Counted from the stretch's first letter, positions 1 to 8,969 are shown. The stretch: 64,000 nt of DNA from Fictibacillus sp. FJAT-27399 (GCF_001510655.1 NZ_LMVC01000003.1:442389-506388), one strand, 5' to 3'. Numbers and translations are program-made. The notes: generated by a model not told the origin, from the letters alone.

Positions 1-39
1 GATCGCACCCTGGATAGTTTCGATTCTTTCTCTATGTAA

Positions 40-294
40 TTATTGCAGAGGCAAGGCCTCATCAGCTCCGGGCACATTGCGCTGAAGTATTTCGATCTCA
101 TGCTCCAGGTGGGATATATAGTGTTCCATCTGCTCAAAACGCTGGAGTACGGCGGAATGATAGTTTTCCATTCCTTGATCAAGCTTATTGAAATTGGTTT
201 CAATGATTTCAATTTTAGCTTGATAACGGTCGAGTCTGCCGAGTGCTTCCTCCATACGCTGCAAAAGGAGGAGAAACAGCTTTTTTTCATCCAT
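40..294 (-). CDS. Small coiled-coil protein, function unknown
   Basis: This 84-residue protein is rich in Glu, Leu and Gln and has heptad-like spacing through most of its length, so one continuous coiled coil is predicted. There is no signal peptide, membrane segment or cysteine. The start is the ATG that reads MDEKKLF; a GGGG stretch lies a little far upstream, so the ribosome binding site is only fair. It is transcribed away from yvjA and is the first gene in the window. I recognise no family. Confidence 0.6.
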   Translation of the reverse strand: MDEKKLFLLLLQRMEEALGRLDRYQAKIEIIETNFNKLDQGMENYHSAVLQRFEQMEHYISHLEHEIEILQRNVPGADEALPLQ

Positions 295-627
295 CTCAAT
301 TTTTATCCCCTTTCCTGTCCCTCAATATGTTGTTACTAGTTTAACGGAAAGCTGTCTGAATTTGTAAAAAACCGTTCGACAAAAGAAAGCCCGCCAGGTT
401 CCCGGAAGCAGACCGGACGCAGCGGCCATCTGCTGAAGCGTATTGTTTAATTCTTGTTTAAATAAATTTCATCTAATTTACGGTTAAAAATATAATCGGA
501 AATTTCAATTTTATTCCTTTACCGCGTCATCGGGATCACGTTCACAGGGCAGACTAGTAGTGATATAATGATTCGGGTTTTACCATTTTACGAACTTAGG
601 TGGTTTAGAAAGTAGGGTAATGTAGCA
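295..627. other. Divergent intergenic region before yvjA
   Basis: This stretch separates the coiled-coil gene from yvjA. It is AT-rich and contains one good vegetative promoter for yvjA, listed separately. I see no reliable open reading frame and no convincing terminator in the remainder. Confidence 0.5.
541..569 (+). promoter_or_regulatory. Sigma-A promoter of yvjA
   Basis: TTCACA and a perfect TATAAT are separated by 17 bp and lie about 60 bp upstream of the yvjA start. This matches the vegetative sigma-A consensus; it is a sequence match only. Confidence 0.6.
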
Positions 628-1500
628 ATGATGACAGCTTTGCGAAGACGTAATGGGGTTTTGCCGCCAAAGGCAGAACTCGCTTTGGAATATATATTTG
701 TGGTGATCGGTTCGGCCTTCGTAGCGCTTGCCTTTTCTGTGTTTTTGCTGCCGAACAAGATTGCTTCCGGCGGGGTGAGCGGGATCAGTACCATCTTAAA
801 ATGGGTTGTAGGCTGGGATCCGTCGATTGTCCAATGGGCACTTAACATTCCGCTATTTTTTGCCGGTATAATTTTTCTCGGAAGGCAGTTTGGCGCTAAA
901 ACACTCGTCGGCACTGTCGTTTTACCCCTCTTCGTTTTTGTATTCAGCGGTTGGGGACCAGCTACGAACGATCCGCTGCTTGGTGCATTATTCGGAGGAT
1001 TGGGTGTTGGAGCCGGACTGGGCATCGTATTCCGAGGAAAAGCATCAACAGGCGGTGTTGACTTGCTGGCGCAGATCCTTCACAAATATGCCGAAATCTC
1101 CCTCGGGACATGCATTCTGTTTATTGATGGAACGATTGTTTGTACATCCGCACTTGTTTTCGGTCTTGAAAAAGCTCTTTACGCTTTGATCGCCATGTTC
1201 CTGACGGCAAAAACGATTGACGTTGTGCAAATGGGGCTTGGGGTTTCTAAAGTGGCACTGATCATTTCGGATCAGGAGGAAGAAATGCGCCAAGGGATTC
1301 TTACCGAGATCTACAGAGGTGTAACAAAGATCAATGCGTTCGGGGGATATACACAGGATGAGCGTCCGATGCTCATGTGTGTAGTCGCTCAATATGAGGT
1401 GACCAAACTGAAGCAATTTGTCAAAAGTATAGATCCTTCTGCGTTCATTATCCTGTTGAACGCCAATGAAGTACTGGGCGAAGGATTTAAGCGTGCATAA
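628..1500 (+). CDS. yvjA: YitT/YvjA family membrane protein (DUF161 plus DUF2179)
   Basis: This 290-residue integral membrane protein belongs to the YitT family. After a short basic N-terminus come about five hydrophobic segments (roughly residues 20-195), with the family loop PNKIASGGVSGIST directly after the first. The C-terminal third (about 205-285) is a soluble DUF2179 domain, typified by the stretch YGGYTQDERPMLMC-like region near residues 236-255. The biochemical role of the family is unknown. In B. subtilis yvjA lies beside cccB and ftsE; here cccB is absent from that place and a cccB-like gene sits at 28.7 kb. A terminator follows, so the gene is probably monocistronic. The ATG at 628 is followed by a second ATG at 631, and the true start could be either. 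Confidence 0.85.
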   Translation: MMTALRRRNGVLPPKAELALEYIFVVIGSAFVALAFSVFLLPNKIASGGVSGISTILKWVVGWDPSIVQWALNIPLFFAGIIFLGRQFGAKTLVGTVVLPLFVFVFSGWGPATNDPLLGALFGGLGVGAGLGIVFRGKASTGGVDLLAQILHKYAEISLGTCILFIDGTIVCTSALVFGLEKALYALIAMFLTAKTIDVVQMGLGVSKVALIISDQEEEMRQGILTEIYRGVTKINAFGGYTQDERPMLMCVVAQYEVTKLKQFVKSIDPSAFIILLNANEVLGEGFKRA

Positions 1501-1514
1501 TCGATAAAAAACAC

Positions 1515-1545
1515 ACCGGTGAGCAAATTGCTCGCCGGTTTTTTT
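1515..1545 (+). terminator. Terminator of yvjA
   Basis: A GC-rich stem (ACCGGTGAGC pairing with GCTCGCCGGT, one G-T pair) with a short AAATT loop is followed by seven T residues. It is a classic intrinsic terminator just after the yvjA stop. Confidence 0.85.
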
Positions 1546-1958
1546 ATGAAAAGACTGAGAAATGATGGATTTTGTCCGATTTCATGAAACGTACCGACAT
1601 GATAACAGAAAAAAATACGAATGGGTATGTTTGTCGGCTAAGTAAATAGCAGTGATTTTTTGGAACCTTTCAGCTTGATTAAAATCGTAAATAACGTATT
1701 CTCCAACCGCTGACAGAAAAATGCGAATAATGTCGTAATATATTTGTCGAAAAGCTGTAAAGATAGTGAAAAAGTCACTTGTTATTCGAAAATAACGTCG
1801 TAACTTGAAATGAAACTGTAATAAATTTTACAGTTTCCGATGTTATAATAGGAATTACGGGAAAAAACACTGATTTTAATAAATTGGTTGTTATAGATTG
1901 TCGAATTTAAAAGGCGGATGGGGAAATACGCAGTTCTGAATTAAGGAAGTGATGAATT
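1546..1958. other. ftsE upstream region with promoter and inverted repeat
   Basis: The 410 bp between the yvjA terminator and ftsE are AT-rich and hold no credible gene. A perfect 9 bp inverted repeat, AAACTGTAA and TTACAGTTT separated by 6 bp (1813-1836), lies directly upstream of an extended -10 element, TGTTATAAT (1841-1849). A repressor or activator site over the -35 region of ftsE is the simplest reading. The remainder shows no recognisable structure. Confidence 0.5.
1841..1849 (+). promoter_or_regulatory. Extended -10 promoter element for ftsEX
   Basis: TGTTATAAT contains a perfect TATAAT with the TGn extension about 110 bp upstream of the ftsE start. The -35 region is weak, as is usual for extended -10 promoters, and is overlapped by an inverted repeat. 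Confidence 0.5.
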
Positions 1959-2645
1959 TTGATAGAAATGAAAGATGTATGGAAAACATATCCCAATGGT
2001 GTTATGGCTTTAAATGGGATCGATATCTACATAGATAAAGGAGAATTTGTTTATGTAGTAGGGCCGAGTGGAGCCGGTAAATCTACATTCATCAAGTGCA
2101 TGTACAGAGAAGAGAAGCCGACAAAAGGTTCGATCCTCATACAAGGCACAGATCTGGCAAAATTAAGGGAACGAAACATTCCTAAAATGCGCAGGAAAAT
2201 TGGAGTAGTCTTTCAGGACTTTAAACTTTTGCCAAAGCTGACAGTATATGAAAATGTTGCTTTTGCACTTGAAGTTATCGAAGAGACTCCAAAAGTAATC
2301 CGCCAGCGCGTCATGGAAGTTCTCGATCTGGTTCGGCTGAAAAACAAAGCACGTTCTTTTCCCGATGAGCTATCAGGCGGAGAGCAGCAGCGTGTATCGA
2401 TCGCCCGTTCCATTGTTAATCATCCTCCAGTTATTATTGCGGATGAGCCGACAGGAAACCTTGACCCTGAAACGGCATGGGAGATCATGGACATCTTCAA
2501 GGAAATCAACGAACGTGGTACGACAGTTGTCATGGCCACTCACAATAAAGATATTGTTAACAGTTTTCAAAAGCGCGTAATCGCCATTGAAGGCGGACGA
2601 ATCGTGCGTGACGAGCAGAAGGGGGAATACGGCTATGAAATCTAG
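1959..2645 (+). CDS. ftsE: Cell division ATP-binding protein FtsE
   Basis: FtsE is the ATPase of the FtsEX complex, which passes conformational signals through the membrane to peptidoglycan hydrolases; in B. subtilis it also affects entry into sporulation. The 228-residue protein has Walker A GPSGAGKS (about residues 35-42), the signature LSGGEQQR (about 138-145), Walker B IIADEPTGNLD and a switch histidine in MATHNKD. The start is TTG behind AAGGAAGTGAT. Its 3' end overlaps ftsX by 11 bp, indicating translational coupling. Downstream lies a coiled-coil M23 protein, a likely hydrolase partner. Confidence 0.96.
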   Translation: MIEMKDVWKTYPNGVMALNGIDIYIDKGEFVYVVGPSGAGKSTFIKCMYREEKPTKGSILIQGTDLAKLRERNIPKMRRKIGVVFQDFKLLPKLTVYENVAFALEVIEETPKVIRQRVMEVLDLVRLKNKARSFPDELSGGEQQRVSIARSIVNHPPVIIADEPTGNLDPETAWEIMDIFKEINERGTTVVMATHNKDIVNSFQKRVIAIEGGRIVRDEQKGEYGYEI

Positions 2646-3528
2646 AACCCTAAAGCGTCACTTTACAGAAGCATTTAAAAGTCTTGGGAGAAATGGCTGG
2701 ATGTCATTTGCCTCCGTTAGTGCAGTAACGGTTACTTTATTGCTTGTCGGCGTTTTTCTAGTGGTCCTATTAAACTTAAATCATCTTGCAAGCCAGATTG
2801 AAGGCGATGTAGAGATTCGGGCGTATATTGACCGCACGACAAAACAGACAGAGTATGCTGATCTGCAGCAAAAAATGGAACAGGTTCCGCATGTCAATGA
2901 AGTGAAATTCCAATCCAAAGAAGATGGATTGAAAGAATTGATCAAAAGCCTTGGAGATGAAGGAAAAGCTTTCTCATCTCTGAAAAAAGAGAATCCATTG
3001 CCAGATGCGTACATCATTAAAACGAAGAAGCCTCAGGATACCGCATCTGTTGCTTCTGAAATAGAGAAATTTGACCACATCAAGAAGGTTGATTACGGCC
3101 AGGGAACCGTAGAACGGCTGTTTAAAGTGACAGGCGCTGCCAGAAATGTTGGGATTGTATTGATCGTTGGATTGATCTTTACAGCAATGTTCCTCATTTC
3201 AAACACGATTAAACTTACAATTGTATCCCGGCGTAAAGAAATTGAAATTATGAAACTTGTTGGCGCAACAAATGGCTTTATTCGCTGGCCTTTTTTCATT
3301 GAAGGGTTTGTACTGGGTGTGATGGGGGCGATTGTTCCGATCCTCGTTATCGTGTTCGGATACGAATTCCTCCACGGCTCAGTCAATAATCAGCTTGATA
3401 CCGTCTTTGTCAGACTGCTGCCGGTCTATCCGATGGTGCTTCAGCTTTCAGCATTGCTGGCCATTATCGGTGGATTGATTGGAGTATGGGGAAGCATTTC
3501 ATCCGTCCGTAAATTCTTAAAAGTATAA
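2635..3528 (+). CDS. ftsX: Cell division membrane protein FtsX
   Basis: FtsX is the permease-like partner of FtsE. The start chosen is the ATG inside the last codons of ftsE, preceded by GAAGGGGGA; the reading frame is open further upstream but that part is ftsE shadow. The 297-residue product has a basic cytoplasmic N-terminus, a first membrane helix at about 25-48, a large extracellular loop (about 50-160) that in homologues contacts the hydrolase, and three more helices between about 170 and 290. Family length and four-helix topology are normal. A copy of the modular intergenic repeat follows. Confidence 0.95.
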   Translation: MKSRTLKRHFTEAFKSLGRNGWMSFASVSAVTVTLLLVGVFLVVLLNLNHLASQIEGDVEIRAYIDRTTKQTEYADLQQKMEQVPHVNEVKFQSKEDGLKELIKSLGDEGKAFSSLKKENPLPDAYIIKTKKPQDTASVASEIEKFDHIKKVDYGQGTVERLFKVTGAARNVGIVLIVGLIFTAMFLISNTIKLTIVSRRKEIEIMKLVGATNGFIRWPFFIEGFVLGVMGAIVPILVIVFGYEFLHGSVNNQLDTVFVRLLPVYPMVLQLSALLAIIGGLIGVWGSISSVRKFLKV

Positions 3529-3534
3529 ATTCAT

Positions 3535-3745
3535 TTTTAGCAAGATTGTGCTTTGGAAACAATTTTGCAAAGAGACTTCATGGACAAGTTGATGGAGTGC
3601 AAGATGCGAGACTACGGCTAGGAGAAGCGTGAAGGGTGAAACCCACAGGCGCATGCGCCGAGGGGTTCAGCGCACGCCCCGCGAAAGTGAGCAGCCTGGA
3701 ACGGAAATCAACTGCTTCCAAGAGCCACAAAGATTACGAAAGATA
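3535..3745 (-). repeat. Modular intergenic repeat, copy A (class 2, degenerate)
   Basis: Read on the minus strand this is the most diverged of five related copies. It keeps the core GTTGATTTCCGTTCCAGG, the ACTCC/AACTTG end block, the GCGCATGCGCC palindrome and the TTTCGTAATCTTTGTGGC left end shared with copies C and D. It fills nearly all of the ftsX to envC-like gap. No coding capacity is apparent. Confidence 0.75.
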
Positions 3746-3782
3746 TACATGAAAATTGGGGTAGAAAAGGGGAGGACTTGAT

Positions 3783-4988
3783 TTGAACAGAAAGATCGCA
3801 GGATTAACACTTTCATTAAGCCTCGCTCTTAGCGGTATTACAGCATACCAATCATCCACGACAGCCAGCGCAGAAACGCTAAAGAGCATACAAGAGAAAA
3901 AAGAGGCGAATAAAAAGAAACAAGGCGCCGCTAACGCAAAACTAAAGCTCAACGAAAAGAATCAGGCAGCTACAAAAAAGGAAATTGAACGCATCGATAA
4001 ATCAACGATGGCTACAGAAAGCCAGATTAAAAAGAAAGAAAACGAGATCCAATCAACGCAGGATCAGATCGATCAGCTTAAGAACGAAATTGATCTTGTT
4101 CAAAAGCGGATTGACAAGCGGGACCAGCTGCTGAAAGAACGCGTCAGCTCCATGTACGAGAGTGGCGGAGCTGTCCAGTATCTTGATGTGGTTCTCGGAT
4201 CAAAAAACTTCGGTGACTTTCTTGACCGGGTTGTCGCATTGAACCTGATTGCGGATCAGGACCGCCAGCTATTGGAAGAGCAAAAGAAAGATAAGGACCT
4301 TTTAGAGCAGAAGAAACAAAAGGTTGAAGATCAGCTTTCTGCTCTCCAGGATAAAATGCGTGAGCTTCAGGATCTGAAGAAGCAGCTTGATGCACAAATG
4401 GAAGAGAAAACCCGTTTGATGTCTTCATTAAAGAAAAAGCATTCTGAAATTGAGGACGAAGTGGAAAAGTATGAGCATTCAGCTGAGCTTCTAAGCAGCC
4501 AGGAGAAGGCCATTAAAGAAGAACAAGCTCGAGCCAAACAGGCTGAGGAGCAAAACAGCTCGAAGGGAAGCGCAGGCGGAAATGCTGCGAATACCGGATC
4601 AGGAATGATCATGAAGCCGGCAGCGGGTATCTTTACTTCCGGGATCGGTTCTCGCTGGAACAAGTTCCACGCGGGTGTTGATATTGCCAAGCCAGGTACA
4701 GTTCCGATCTACGCAGCGGCAGATGGTACTGTCATCCGTTCAGATTACTCTTCATCCTATGGAAATGTAATCTTCATTACCCACTCGATCAATGGACAAA
4801 CGTGGACCACGGTTTACGGGCACATGAGAGAGCGTGTCGTTCAGGGCGGTTCTGTAAAACGCGGCCAGCTGATCGGATATATGGGGAACACCGGCCATTC
4901 AACAGGCCAGCACTTGCATTTTGAACTTCACAAAGGGCCATGGAACGCATCGAAATCCAATGCAGTTGACCCTCGTCCGTATATGTAA
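3783..4988 (+). CDS. EnvC/PcsB-like coiled-coil M23 peptidoglycan hydrolase
   Basis: This is a secreted cell-wall protein annotated in related genomes as murein hydrolase activator EnvC family. Residues 1-31 form a signal peptide ending near TASAE. Residues about 32-255 form long coiled coils, including the conserved block SMYESGGAVQYLDVVLGS. Residues about 275-401 are an M23 (LytM) domain with the zinc residues intact: HAGVD and, later, GQHLHFELH. Intact ligands argue for a real endopeptidase rather than a pure activator. The start is TTG after GGGGAGGA. Position directly after ftsEX suggests control by FtsX. A close paralogue starts at 22.4 kb. Confidence 0.9.
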   Translation: MNRKIAGLTLSLSLALSGITAYQSSTTASAETLKSIQEKKEANKKKQGAANAKLKLNEKNQAATKKEIERIDKSTMATESQIKKKENEIQSTQDQIDQLKNEIDLVQKRIDKRDQLLKERVSSMYESGGAVQYLDVVLGSKNFGDFLDRVVALNLIADQDRQLLEEQKKDKDLLEQKKQKVEDQLSALQDKMRELQDLKKQLDAQMEEKTRLMSSLKKKHSEIEDEVEKYEHSAELLSSQEKAIKEEQARAKQAEEQNSSKGSAGGNAANTGSGMIMKPAAGIFTSGIGSRWNKFHAGVDIAKPGTVPIYAAADGTVIRSDYSSSYGNVIFITHSINGQTWTTVYGHMRERVVQGGSVKRGQLIGYMGNTGHSTGQHLHFELHKGPWNASKSNAVDPRPYM

Positions 4989-5084
4989 TCAGAGAAATAT
5001 ATGGACATAAAAATACAAGCTGTTCATAATATAGAGTAGGAGTTTCGGGCGGACACATCAGGTCCATCTCTTACTTTGAAAATT

Positions 5085-5117
5085 GGCATCGCATCGGGAA
5101 GGTGTGATGCCTTTTTC
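5085..5117 (+). terminator. Terminator after the first EnvC-like gene
   Basis: GGCATCGCATC pairs imperfectly with GGTGTGATGCC across a GGGAA loop and is followed by five T residues, just upstream of ctpB. It may allow partial read-through because the next gene lies only about 25 bp further on. Confidence 0.6.
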
Positions 5118-5140
5118 TGCCAAAAATGAGGTGAGCGAAA

Positions 5141-6601
5141 TTGAAAAGAAAAGTTGTTGCGCTTCTTATGGTTTTATCGCTTGTTATTGGAGCCGGCGGA
5201 ATGTACGGCTACATGCAATGGTCCAATAAAGATCAATCATTGGGCAACGCCGGTTCGGTCAGTGAGATGAAAAGCACCAAAGCGCCGGTGAATCAGGATC
5301 AGGAATTTGCGAAGCTTCAAAAAACGTACGAGCTGATCTCCTCGAGGTATTATCAGAAAGTAGATTCAGAGAAACTGCTTGAAGGTGCCATCGACGGGAT
5401 GGTAAGGACATTAAAAGATCCTTACTCTGTCTATATGGATGAAGACACGGCCAGCCAGTTTACCCAATCACTGGATTCTTCCTTTGAAGGTATTGGAACA
5501 GAAGTAAGCATGCAGGACGGAAAAGTAACCGTTATCGCACCATTTAAAGATTCACCTGCAGAACGTTCAGGTGTGAAGCCGAATGACCAGATCGTTTCAG
5601 TTGACGGCAAAAGTCTCGAAGGGCTTGATCTATATCAGGCTGTTCTAAAAATCCGAGGCAAAAAAGGTTCTACAGTTACACTCGGCATTAAGCGAAAAGG
5701 TGTTAATGACACGCTTAACATCGATGTGAAACGCGACACGATTCCGATTGAGACGGTTTATTCTAACGTTCGAAACGTAAACGGCAAAAAAATCGGTGTC
5801 CTCAACATTACCTCTTTCTCTGAAGATACAGGAACCGATTTTAAAGATAAACTGGGTGAACTTGAGAGCAAAGGTATACAAGGGCTTGTCATCGATGTCC
5901 GCGGAAATCCAGGCGGCTATCTGAATGCGGTCGACAGCATGCTGAAGGAAATTATTCCGGCAGGCAAACCTTTCGTTCAAATTCAAGACCGCAAAGGCAA
6001 CAAGGAACGGTATGTTTCTCAGCTGAAAGAGAAGAAAGCCTATCCTATTGTCGGTCTCGTAGATGGAGGAAGTGCCTCAGCTTCTGAAATCATGGCTGGA
6101 GCATTAAAAGAAGCAGGCGGTTATCCGCTAGTCGGCGAGAAAACGTTCGGAAAAGGAACGGTTCAGCAGACCATCGATCTGGGGGATGGCAGCAATGTGA
6201 AGCTGACGCTTGCTAAATGGCTGACTCCGGACGGCAATTGGATCCATAAAAAAGGCATCAAGCCAAATTATGCCGTAAAACAGCCGGCTTACTTCTACAC
6301 AAGCCCGCTTACAATCGAAAAACCTCTTGTTTTTGACATGAACAGCGAACAAGTAAAAAATGCACAGAAAATGCTTCAGGGCCTTGGCTTTGATCCGGGA
6401 CGCACAGACGGCTATTTTGACGAAAAAACAGAAACAGCCGTTACTGCTTTCCAAAAAGCCAACAAGCTCAGCCCATCCGGCAAAGTGGATCAAAAAACAG
6501 CCGGCAAGCTGGAAAGCAAGATCATCACTGAGATCAGAAACAAGAAAAACGACGTCCAGCTTCAAACTGCTTTGGAGATGGCAGCAGAAAAGAAAAAATA
6601 A
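5141..6601 (+). CDS. ctpB: Carboxy-terminal processing protease CtpB (S41)
   Basis: CtpB is a secreted S41 serine protease; in B. subtilis it cleaves SpoIVFA in the intermembrane space and so tunes sigma-K activation during sporulation. The 486-residue protein has an N-terminal signal anchor (about 5-27), a PDZ domain (about 105-190), the S41 core with the catalytic serine in GGSASASE and the lysine in EKTFGKGT, and a C-terminal peptidoglycan-binding domain (about 395-455). The start is TTG behind GAGGTGA. Adjacency to ftsEX and minJ matches B. subtilis. A strong terminator follows. Confidence 0.93.
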   Translation: MKRKVVALLMVLSLVIGAGGMYGYMQWSNKDQSLGNAGSVSEMKSTKAPVNQDQEFAKLQKTYELISSRYYQKVDSEKLLEGAIDGMVRTLKDPYSVYMDEDTASQFTQSLDSSFEGIGTEVSMQDGKVTVIAPFKDSPAERSGVKPNDQIVSVDGKSLEGLDLYQAVLKIRGKKGSTVTLGIKRKGVNDTLNIDVKRDTIPIETVYSNVRNVNGKKIGVLNITSFSEDTGTDFKDKLGELESKGIQGLVIDVRGNPGGYLNAVDSMLKEIIPAGKPFVQIQDRKGNKERYVSQLKEKKAYPIVGLVDGGSASASEIMAGALKEAGGYPLVGEKTFGKGTVQQTIDLGDGSNVKLTLAKWLTPDGNWIHKKGIKPNYAVKQPAYFYTSPLTIEKPLVFDMNSEQVKNAQKMLQGLGFDPGRTDGYFDEKTETAVTAFQKANKLSPSGKVDQKTAGKLESKIITEIRNKKNDVQLQTALEMAAEKKK

Positions 6602-6607
6602 CGAAGG

Positions 6608-6640
6608 ATTCCGCAGGTTTCTGCCTGCGGAATTTTTTTT
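6608..6640 (+). terminator. Terminator of ctpB
   Basis: A perfect 10 bp stem, ATTCCGCAGG with CCTGCGGAAT, with a 6-nt loop and a run of eight T residues. Confidence 0.92.
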
Positions 6641-6673
6641 GTTGATTGAGAAGCTGGAGAAATGCTGTGTTTG

Positions 6674-6786
6674 GCATGTAAAAGGTGGAAAGTGGCACGT
6701 TAAGGCAATAAAGCCGCACGTAAAGGGATTAACTGGCACGTAAATGCTAAAAACCCGCACGTAATTCATGAAAAAACGCATGTAAA
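6674..6786 (+). repeat. Six-unit GCACGTAA motif array with 20-21 bp period
   Basis: The octamer GCACGTAA or a one-base variant (GCATGTAA, GCACGTTA) begins at 6674, 6695, 6716, 6736, 6757 and 6778, that is with spacings 21, 21, 20, 21 and 21 bp. The bases between are poorly conserved, although GGATTAA-like stretches recur. The array lies between the ctpB terminator and minJ and is not coding. Spacing close to two helical turns places every motif on the same DNA face. Confidence 0.85.
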
Positions 6787-7004
6787 CCCAACCAAACGTC
6801 TGCTTATCTTCTGACAAACGATCTGTAAGCGCCTTTCTTTATGAAAAGCTACACATTTTTCTCACACTCCTTGTTCTTTTCGGGTTATACTTAAAAATAT
6901 TAACTACATAATGCTTGTGTAAATTTACATTCCAGGCAGAAGCCGGAATCACATTTTGAATAGATTACGAACGTTGAGAAAAGAAGCATTAAGGAGAGGT
7001 TTGC
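6787..7004. other. minJ upstream region
   Basis: The 220 bp between the motif array and minJ are AT-rich and hold the minJ ribosome binding site AAGGAGAGG. I see no confident promoter hexamers or gene. Confidence 0.4.
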
Positions 7005-8204
7005 GTGATGGATATCTATGTAAAGGAACTGCTTGAGGGCATAGCGGCTCTTTTTTTACATCCACTTTCATACGTGTTTGTGATTGTTGCTTTTGTTATT
7101 GGTTTTAAGCGAGTAAAACGGGAACGAAAAGAATTTAAAGTAAAGGTCCACCCTGTGATTGATAATTTGATTCAATCGTTTTTTCCTGGTCTTGTCATTG
7201 GTATTATTTTTTCAGTTGTTCTGCTCGGCGCCGGTGTCGTCGTTCCGATGGGAATGGTGGCCTTGATCGGCGCAATGTACGCGTTGCTTGGCTTAACACT
7301 GAGAACAAGGTTTTTAAACCCGGCTTATGCGATCGGACTCGCATCAATAGTTGCACTTGTTCTCCCGCATATCTCGACAAATGTTGATCTGCTGGATACA
7401 TGGCTGAGGGATATCCGCAACACACCGCTTGATGCTCTCGGTATTCTAATGGCTCTCCTCCTCATTCAGGAAGGGATTTTGATCATCTGGAAAGGGTCAA
7501 ACCGAACGTCTCCCCGTCTGTTGAAAGGCAAGAGAGGTCAATACGTGGGTGCGCATGAGGCAACAAGGTTCTGGCTTGTCCCGCAATTTTTCCTCATCCC
7601 GATAGGTGCCATTCCTGCACAGGGAGATTGGCCGATCTTCGGACTGCAGACTGTTGGATACTCCATTCTCCTTGTCCCGTTTGCGGTAGGTTTCCGTCAG
7701 CTGAATTCTCATTCCCTTCCACAGGAGGCAATTAAAGCGACCGGAAAACAAGTACTGGCTCTCGGCGCACTTATTGTGGCAATTGCGCTGGTTGGTTTCT
7801 TTACTGGCTTGCCGCTGCTTGCGGTTATCGCTATCATTGGAGGAACGCTCGGCCGTGAGCTCATTACCGTAATTAACAGCCAGCGTGATGAGAGCGGCAA
7901 GCCATTCTTCACACGCCGGAATGAAGGACTCGTCGTCCTCGGTGTGGTGCCTGGCACCCCTGCTGCCAAGATGGGAATCCAGGTTGGAGAAGTCATCATG
8001 AAGGTGAACGGAGTCGCCTTGAATAATGAGCGTGAATTCTACCGTGCTTTGCAGATTAATGCAGCCTTTTGTAAACTCGAAGTTCTGGATCATAGAGGAG
8101 AGCTCCGTTTTTCCCAGCGGTCGCTCTATGAGAATGAACATCACGAGCTCGGCTTGCTGTTCGTGCATGAAGTGACAGAAAAGAAGAGTGTGGTAGTATC
8201 GTAA
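7005..8204 (+). CDS. minJ: Division site selection protein MinJ (PDZ membrane protein)
   Basis: MinJ bridges DivIVA and MinCD at the poles and septum in B. subtilis and thereby prevents polar division. The 399-residue protein has about six to eight hydrophobic helices in residues 12-290 and a PDZ domain at about 300-370 (GVVPGTPAAKMGIQVGEVIMKVNG region). The N-terminus is cytoplasmic and basic after the first helix. A GTG at 7005 with well-spaced AAGGAG is preferred, but the adjacent ATG at 7008 is possible. Linkage to ctpB and ftsEX is as in B. subtilis. Confidence 0.88.
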   Translation: MMDIYVKELLEGIAALFLHPLSYVFVIVAFVIGFKRVKRERKEFKVKVHPVIDNLIQSFFPGLVIGIIFSVVLLGAGVVVPMGMVALIGAMYALLGLTLRTRFLNPAYAIGLASIVALVLPHISTNVDLLDTWLRDIRNTPLDALGILMALLLIQEGILIIWKGSNRTSPRLLKGKRGQYVGAHEATRFWLVPQFFLIPIGAIPAQGDWPIFGLQTVGYSILLVPFAVGFRQLNSHSLPQEAIKATGKQVLALGALIVAIALVGFFTGLPLLAVIAIIGGTLGRELITVINSQRDESGKPFFTRRNEGLVVLGVVPGTPAAKMGIQVGEVIMKVNGVALNNEREFYRALQINAAFCKLEVLDHRGELRFSQRSLYENEHHELGLLFVHEVTEKKSVVVS

Positions 8205-8283
8205 TTGTGATTTTTCATAATTTCTTGGGATTCTTTCAATATTTGTTAGAAAATATTTCATAAATAAATGAAAGGACTCAAGT

Positions 8284-8311
8284 GAGCTTGCCAAAGGTAA
8301 GCTCTTTTTTT
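8284..8311 (+). terminator. Terminator of minJ
   Basis: GAGCTTGCC pairs with GGTAAGCTC (one G-T pair) over an AAA loop, followed by eight T residues. Confidence 0.85.
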
Positions 8312-8969
8312 ATTTAACAAACGGGCCATTTTCTTATATAAGAACAGGGATTATGATATCAAACATTGGTGTGATCGATTTTGCTCAAATATACCGAGTT
8401 ATTGTTTGCTTCAATCAATAAATGATTTGGTCAAAACAGGTGGACGCTTATAGCCATTATTACATGAAGCCACTCTCTTTTTCCTTAGCTTCATCATTAC
8501 AAAGCTATGTTTATGATAAAAGTTTTTTTGTGGTGCAAGACTTGATACATATGTACAAGCAATTTTTATTATTCCTCATAGTATTAAATAAGAAAAACTA
8601 TTTAGAAGGGGACTTTATTTAGGTGGGGTTAGTGGTTGTTATTAATTATAAGTACATTAATAGTATTAGGTTATAGTGGGCATGGAGAAATAGAGGAGTT
8701 CTATGATACTCCTAAATATTCCTTATAATGCACCTATGCTCCACGTCACCCTTGGAGGCTTTGAAAAGTTGTATTTTCTCTAGATTATAGATTTCTCGAT
8801 TCTTTGTCATTCCTACGAGGAAACGAGCGAACTTACCAATCAGCTTCATTCTTCTGATGCCTTTTCGTGTACATTATTATTGTGTCTGGCTTTGAACACC
8901 TGTTATTATTGATCAAATTTATGGTGGTCAAATAAAGGATTTTCGTAATCGTGATCGTCCTCTTTTTGT
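8312..8969. other. Gene-poor, probably decayed stretch
   Basis: About 650 bp with stops in every frame and no strong ribosome binding site linked to a long frame. A 66-codon open frame near 8422 lacks a ribosome binding site and a recognisable product. Together with the EamA remnant that follows, the segment looks like decayed DNA. Confidence 0.4.

Noticed and set aside
1813-1836. WalR box for ftsEX
   Set aside because: WalR sites are direct repeats of TGTAA-type hexamers; this is an inverted repeat.
6674-6786. CRISPR array
   Set aside because: Units are 8 bp with 13 bp gaps, far below CRISPR repeat and spacer sizes, and no cas gene is present.
7497-8294. 265-codon minus-strand frame opposite minJ
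   Set aside because: Overlaps a well-supported gene entirely, lacks a start signal and resembles no protein.
8422-8622. 66-codon plus-strand open frame
   Set aside because: No ribosome binding site, unusual aromatic-rich composition and decayed surroundings.
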